Shown here: positions 6,755 to 8,551 of the stretch, piece after piece | How positions within the stretch are numbered: position 1 is the stretch's first letter | How the letters are laid out: every line of letters begins with the position of its first letter | NCBI GenBank assembly: GCA_903857815.1 | Contig: CAIOGK010000129.1 | Location: 1-8,551 of the forward strand | DNA: 8,551 nucleotides | Reading direction: 5' to 3' | From: Candidatus Falkowiibacteriota bacterium | Lineage (GTDB): Bacteria; Patescibacteriota; Patescibacteriia; Patescibacteriales; UBA12465 | Translations under genes and position numbers: made by a program | The notes under the pieces: model-generated | Told to the model about the DNA's origin: nothing | The model's database searches: none | Seen by the model: the letters and a program-made list of their open reading frames with translations, nothing else

Positions 6755-6789
6755 AGCTCGCGATCGGCGTATGCCTTGATCGCTGGGCT
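6755..6789. other. GC-rich hairpin between the two small paralogous genes
   Basis: A 9-pair stem, GCGATC-GGC (6760-6768) with GCC-TT-GATCGC (6773-6783), is closed by loop GTAT, has a two-base TT bulge, and gains outer AGC/GCT pairs (6755-6757 and 6787-6789). It fills most of the 61-base gap between the two small genes and is far richer in G+C than its surroundings. The T run follows it only on the + strand (6789-6793), so in the sense (-) transcript it is not a typical terminator. It more likely affects mRNA stability or the relative yield of the two proteins. Confidence 0.55.
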
Positions 6790-6802
6790 TTTTATATTTT
6801 TA

Positions 6803-7009
6803 TTATTTAGTAGTAGTCGGGGCATTTACGTTAGCGTTAAAGAAGTTAACGATATTAGTAATTTTAGCTGAATCTTCAGCAATTACTGTTTGTAGAGCCA
6901 TCATTTTTTTATCCATCCGATTTAGGGACACATAAAAGAAGGTAAACATCCCAGCGAGAATTACGATAAAGATAATCGTCGCTATTGTTCCAAGCATATT
7001 TTTTTGCAT
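6803..7009 (-). CDS. Small single-pass membrane protein, paralogue of its neighbour (copy B)
   Basis: No named family is recognised. The 68-residue product has one N-terminal membrane segment (about 6-27), then a charged helical segment with spaced hydrophobics (L29, M36, L39, V42, I50, I53), a conserved I53-V-x-F-x-N58 block, and a short Pro/Thr tail. It is the upstream member of a tandem pair; the next gene aligns to it residue for residue over about 60 positions. It is expressed from its own promoter at 7077-7105 with a leader of about 60 bases containing an inverted repeat, and the pair ends at the terminator at 6468-6494. ATG 7009 is the first start; Met5 is a possible alternative. No Shine-Dalgarno sequence is seen. 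The topology (membrane anchor plus short soluble helix) suggests a small assembly or regulatory subunit, but this is inference. Confidence 0.75.
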   Translation of the reverse strand: MQKNMLGTIATIIFIVILAGMFTFFYVSLNRMDKKMMALQTVIAEDSAKITNIVNFFNANVNAPTTTK

Positions 7010-7020
7010 AGTCGAGAAAA

Positions 7021-7054
7021 TTTGAAAGCAAAAGTAATTCTTAATACTTTCAAA
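7021..7054 (-). other. Inverted repeat in the mRNA leader of the small membrane protein pair
   Basis: TTTGAAAG (7021-7028) and CTTTCAAA (7047-7054) are perfect inverted repeats 18 bases apart, within the leader between the promoter at 7077-7105 and the start at 7009. In the - transcript the right arm could instead pair internally (AAAGTA with TACTTT). The downstream arm is followed by four T. It may be a leader hairpin or weak attenuator, but its AT-richness makes it unstable. Confidence 0.4.
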
Positions 7055-7076
7055 TATAAATTAATATCTTAATTTT

Positions 7077-7105
7077 ATTATAGCAATTTTAAAAAATTAT
7101 CACAA
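7077..7105 (-). promoter_or_regulatory. Promoter of the small membrane protein pair
   Basis: On the - strand a -35 TTGTGA (complement of 7100-7105) lies 17 bases from a perfect -10 TATAAT (complement of 7077-7082) that is preceded by TG-C, giving an extended -10. The start site should be near 7070, leaving a leader of about 60 bases before the ATG at 7009. Confidence 0.8.
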
Positions 7106-7116
7106 CCACCAATTAA

Positions 7117-7704
7117 TTATTTAACAATTATTACTTCCCCCTGGGGATTAGTTATCGACCCGCCGCATGAAGAGCAATAGTAAGGGAAACGTCCGTCCTG
7201 TGAAGCCTGAAATTCAATACTTTTTGTCTGGCCCATAGAAACATTTTGCTCTAGATTATAACCGTCAATTATAAAATTATAATCTTGGTCAACGGCGGTA
7301 ATTTCGATATGGACCGTATCTTTAAAATTCGCAATAATTTTTTCGGGGACAAACTTTCCGCCCACACCATTAACTTTAAAAAGTCTAATTTGAGAATCAG
7401 CGTTAACGGCGACAGGAATAACCTGAACCGGAACAGCAATTTCGTTTTTCAAATTTTCGGGGATAACTTCATTCATCTCCGGAACCTGGACACCAGCAGG
7501 AACTTCTTTTCTAGCGGCTGTTTCCTCCCAATCCCTAGGAGCCGAGGACGTTACCCCATCATTAGGGACATAAGGATTCACAACTTCAGGAGTTATAACA
7601 ACTGGGGGATTCAATTTCTTTTGTAATTCTAAAAAAATTATTACTCCTAATAAAACAACAATAACCAAGCCAAGCATAAACACTAATTTCTTTCTGGTAA
7701 ACAT
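7117..7704 (-). CDS. Membrane-anchored cupredoxin-like protein with altered metal site
   Basis: This 195-residue protein has a basic start and one membrane anchor (about 7-26), a Pro/Val/Glu-rich linker (about 30-100), and a C-terminal cupredoxin-like domain (about 104-195), presumably outside the membrane. The fold is suggested by FKVNGVGGKFVPEKIIANFKDTV (split over 109-131), the V-D-x-D-x-x-F block, G158-Q-T, and the closing G171-R-F-P-Y-Y-C177 followed by G189-E-V-I-I-V. Type-1 members normally have His in the D-x-x-H-x-F block and Cys-x(n)-His-x(n)-Met near the end. Here the first ligand position is Tyr142 (codon TAT), the second His and the Met are missing, and a C177-S-S-C180 pair appears. 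Ordinary blue-copper binding is therefore doubtful; a Cys-based site, a disulfide or a non-metal role is possible. Its own promoter lies at 7732-7760; its leader is about 20 bases and shows no Shine-Dalgarno sequence. Confidence 0.8.
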   Translation of the reverse strand: MFTRKKLVFMLGLVIVVLLGVIIFLELQKKLNPPVVITPEVVNPYVPNDGVTSSAPRDWEETAARKEVPAGVQVPEMNEVIPENLKNEIAVPVQVIPVAVNADSQIRLFKVNGVGGKFVPEKIIANFKDTVHIEITAVDQDYNFIIDGYNLEQNVSMGQTKSIEFQASQDGRFPYYCSSCGGSITNPQGEVIIVK

Positions 7705-7731
7705 AAACCAATAATATTAATTAACGCTTAT

Positions 7732-7760
7732 ATTATAGCATTTTTCTTATAACCCATCAA
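7732..7760 (-). promoter_or_regulatory. Promoter of the cupredoxin-like gene
   Basis: On the - strand TTGATG (complement of 7755-7760) is followed after 17 bases by TATAAT (complement of 7732-7737), with TG-C just before the hexamer as an extended -10. Initiation is expected near 7725, about 20 bases before the ATG at 7704. It stands back to back with the + strand promoter, the two -35 boxes being 11 bases apart. Confidence 0.8.
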
Positions 7761-7771
7761 ATAACCGTTCA

Positions 7772-7800
7772 TTGTATTTAGGCTAACAATAAACTATAAT
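7772..7800 (+). promoter_or_regulatory. Promoter of the ABC-2 permease gene (leaderless)
   Basis: TTGTAT (7772-7777) lies 17 bases before a perfect TATAAT (7795-7800). The permease ATG follows after only 6 bases, so the predicted transcript starts at the start codon itself. The -35 is a weak match (3 of 6), and there is no TG extension, unlike the three - strand promoters. Confidence 0.7.
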
Positions 7801-7806
7801 TAAATT

Positions 7807-8551
7807 ATGATAAAGTATAAATTACAAGAAATAATCAGGCTAAGCATCTCGCTCGCTAAAGTTAACTTCCGCCTTAGAATTGAGGGGAGTTATTTGGGTA
7901 TTTTTTGGTATTTGCTTAACCCCTTGGCTCTTTTTTTAGTACTATTTTTCGTTAAAAAAACGGCTTTTGCGGATATCGAAATTCCCTTTTATCCTCTCTA
8001 CCTATTAATTGGTATCGCCGGATTTAATTTTTTTAAACAAGCAATATCTGAATCAATCGATTCAATAAATCATAATTCTGATTACATAAAATCGATTAAC
8101 CGAGTTGCCCCCGAATCTTTAGTTATCGCTGTTGTTTTGCAATCGGCTTTTTCCCATATTTTTGAATTTATTCTAATAATTGGTATGGCGATTTATTTTC
8201 AGATTTCGTTTACGGGCTTTCTATTATACCCCCTTATCTTTGGGCTATTTTTTCTGCTTACGCTTGGAATATCTTTTATTTTTGCTGCTATCGGGGCCTA
8301 CGTTAATGATTTAGATAATATTTGGATTATTATATCGCAATTATTATTACTCGCAACCCCGGTTTTCTACAGTATTAGCGAAAATAGTTTAATTTATAAA
8401 GTAAATCTGCTAAATCCCTTATTTTATTTTCTAGAAATATCAAGAAATTTATTAATTTATAATAAATTATCTTCGCTATTTTTAATGCTTACGATGCTAG
8501 GAATTAGCTTACTTTCTTTAACGGTAGGAATTTTATTTTTTAAAAAACATA
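7807..8551 (+). CDS. ABC-2 type exporter permease, polysaccharide/teichoic-acid type (partial)
   Basis: The frame is open from ATG 7807 to the window end (248 codons, no stop), so the 3' end is cut, probably by only a few residues since family members are near 260. The sequence matches Wzm/TagG-like membrane subunits of ABC exporters for lipid-linked polysaccharide, O-antigen or teichoic acid. It shows the N-terminal helix with NFRLRIEGSYLGIFWYLLNP (residues 20-39), where the family reads roughly 'kxRYxxSxLGxxWxxxxP'. About six hydrophobic helices follow (near 29-50, 60-77, 104-133, 138-165, 172-192 and 225-245). The usual Y-V-N-D-L-D-N-I-W motif (165-173) and P-V-F-Y-S-I (185-190) lie before the L-N-P-L-F-Y segment (202-207). 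A partner ATPase (Wzt/TagH type) would be expected just downstream. The TATAAT 6 bases upstream supports this start and a leaderless mRNA. The substrate cannot be told from the permease. Confidence 0.88.
   Translation, partial: MIKYKLQEIIRLSISLAKVNFRLRIEGSYLGIFWYLLNPLALFLVLFFVKKTAFADIEIPFYPLYLLIGIAGFNFFKQAISESIDSINHNSDYIKSINRVAPESLVIAVVLQSAFSHIFEFILIIGMAIYFQISFTGFLLYPLIFGLFFLLTLGISFIFAAIGAYVNDLDNIWIIISQLLLLATPVFYSISENSLIYKVNLLNPLFYFLEISRNLLIYNKLSSLFLMLTMLGISLLSLTVGILFFKKH

Noticed and set aside
6742..6825. Longer form of small protein A starting at 6825
   Set aside because: It would overlap the upstream gene by 23 bases, translate the GC-rich hairpin, and put 28 extra polar residues before the membrane segment. 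The start at 6741 gives a gap-free match to the paralogue.
7130..7180. CuA (cytochrome oxidase subunit II) site in the cupredoxin-like protein
   Set aside because: CuA needs Cys-x3-Cys followed by His and Met plus an upstream His. Here the spacing is Cys-x2-Cys and the His and Met are absent.
7285..7626. Open frame of 113 codons on the + strand inside the cupredoxin-like gene
   Set aside because: It is antisense to a gene with clear fold motifs and its own promoter, and its product is Asn/Arg-rich with no recognisable domain.
1..8551. CRISPR array, insertion sequence or defence island
   Set aside because: No regularly spaced repeats, no terminal inverted repeats around a transposase, and no recognisable defence genes were seen on either strand.

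Overview
The window is AT-rich bacterial DNA that reads with a standard-type genetic code: UGA is a true stop at the end of ligA, and UGG is Trp. I think it comes from the Candidate Phyla Radiation (Patescibacteria). The reasons are compact gene packing, a NAD+-dependent ligase with a divergent domain Ia, membrane-anchored cupredoxin-like and DsbA-like proteins, tiny single-pass membrane proteins, and a recombinase that runs into a tRNA gene. This assignment is inference and has not been searched. Promoters look sigma70-like (TATAAT), and no convincing Shine-Dalgarno sequence was seen before any start.

Layout, left to right. Bases 1-1710 look like the end of an integrated mobile element: a scrap of an upstream reading frame, then a 542-residue large serine recombinase (+). 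Its last 11 codons and its stop lie inside the 3' half of a tRNA-Ser(GGA) gene (1675-1761, - strand). The tRNA is probably the integration target and the right boundary of the element. A bidirectional hairpin (1764-1783) separates it from the chromosomal genes.

From 6449 down to 1800 four - strand genes form a tight run: ligA, gatC (4-base ATGA overlap), gatA (10-base gap) and a membrane-anchored DsbA-fold protein (12-base gap). They cover DNA ligation, two of the three subunits of the tRNA-dependent amidotransferase (gatB is not in the window), and an extracytoplasmic thioredoxin-fold protein whose CxxC has become SxxS. ligA has an extended -10 promoter only 8 bases before its ATG, so its mRNA is probably leaderless.

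From 7009 to 6514 two tandem - strand genes encode paralogous 68- and 75-residue single-pass membrane proteins. They share a good promoter (7077-7105) and end at a strong terminator (6468-6494). From 7704 to 7117 lies a membrane-anchored cupredoxin-like protein lacking the usual copper-binding histidines. Its promoter stands back to back with the promoter of the last gene, a + strand ABC-2 permease of the polysaccharide or teichoic-acid export type, leaderless and cut by the window end.

No CRISPR array, rRNA or recognisable defence system was seen, and no stretch over 300 bases lacks a gene. The parts most worth a second look are two extracytoplasmic redox folds that have lost their active-site residues, the tandem small membrane proteins, and the recombinase-tRNA junction.
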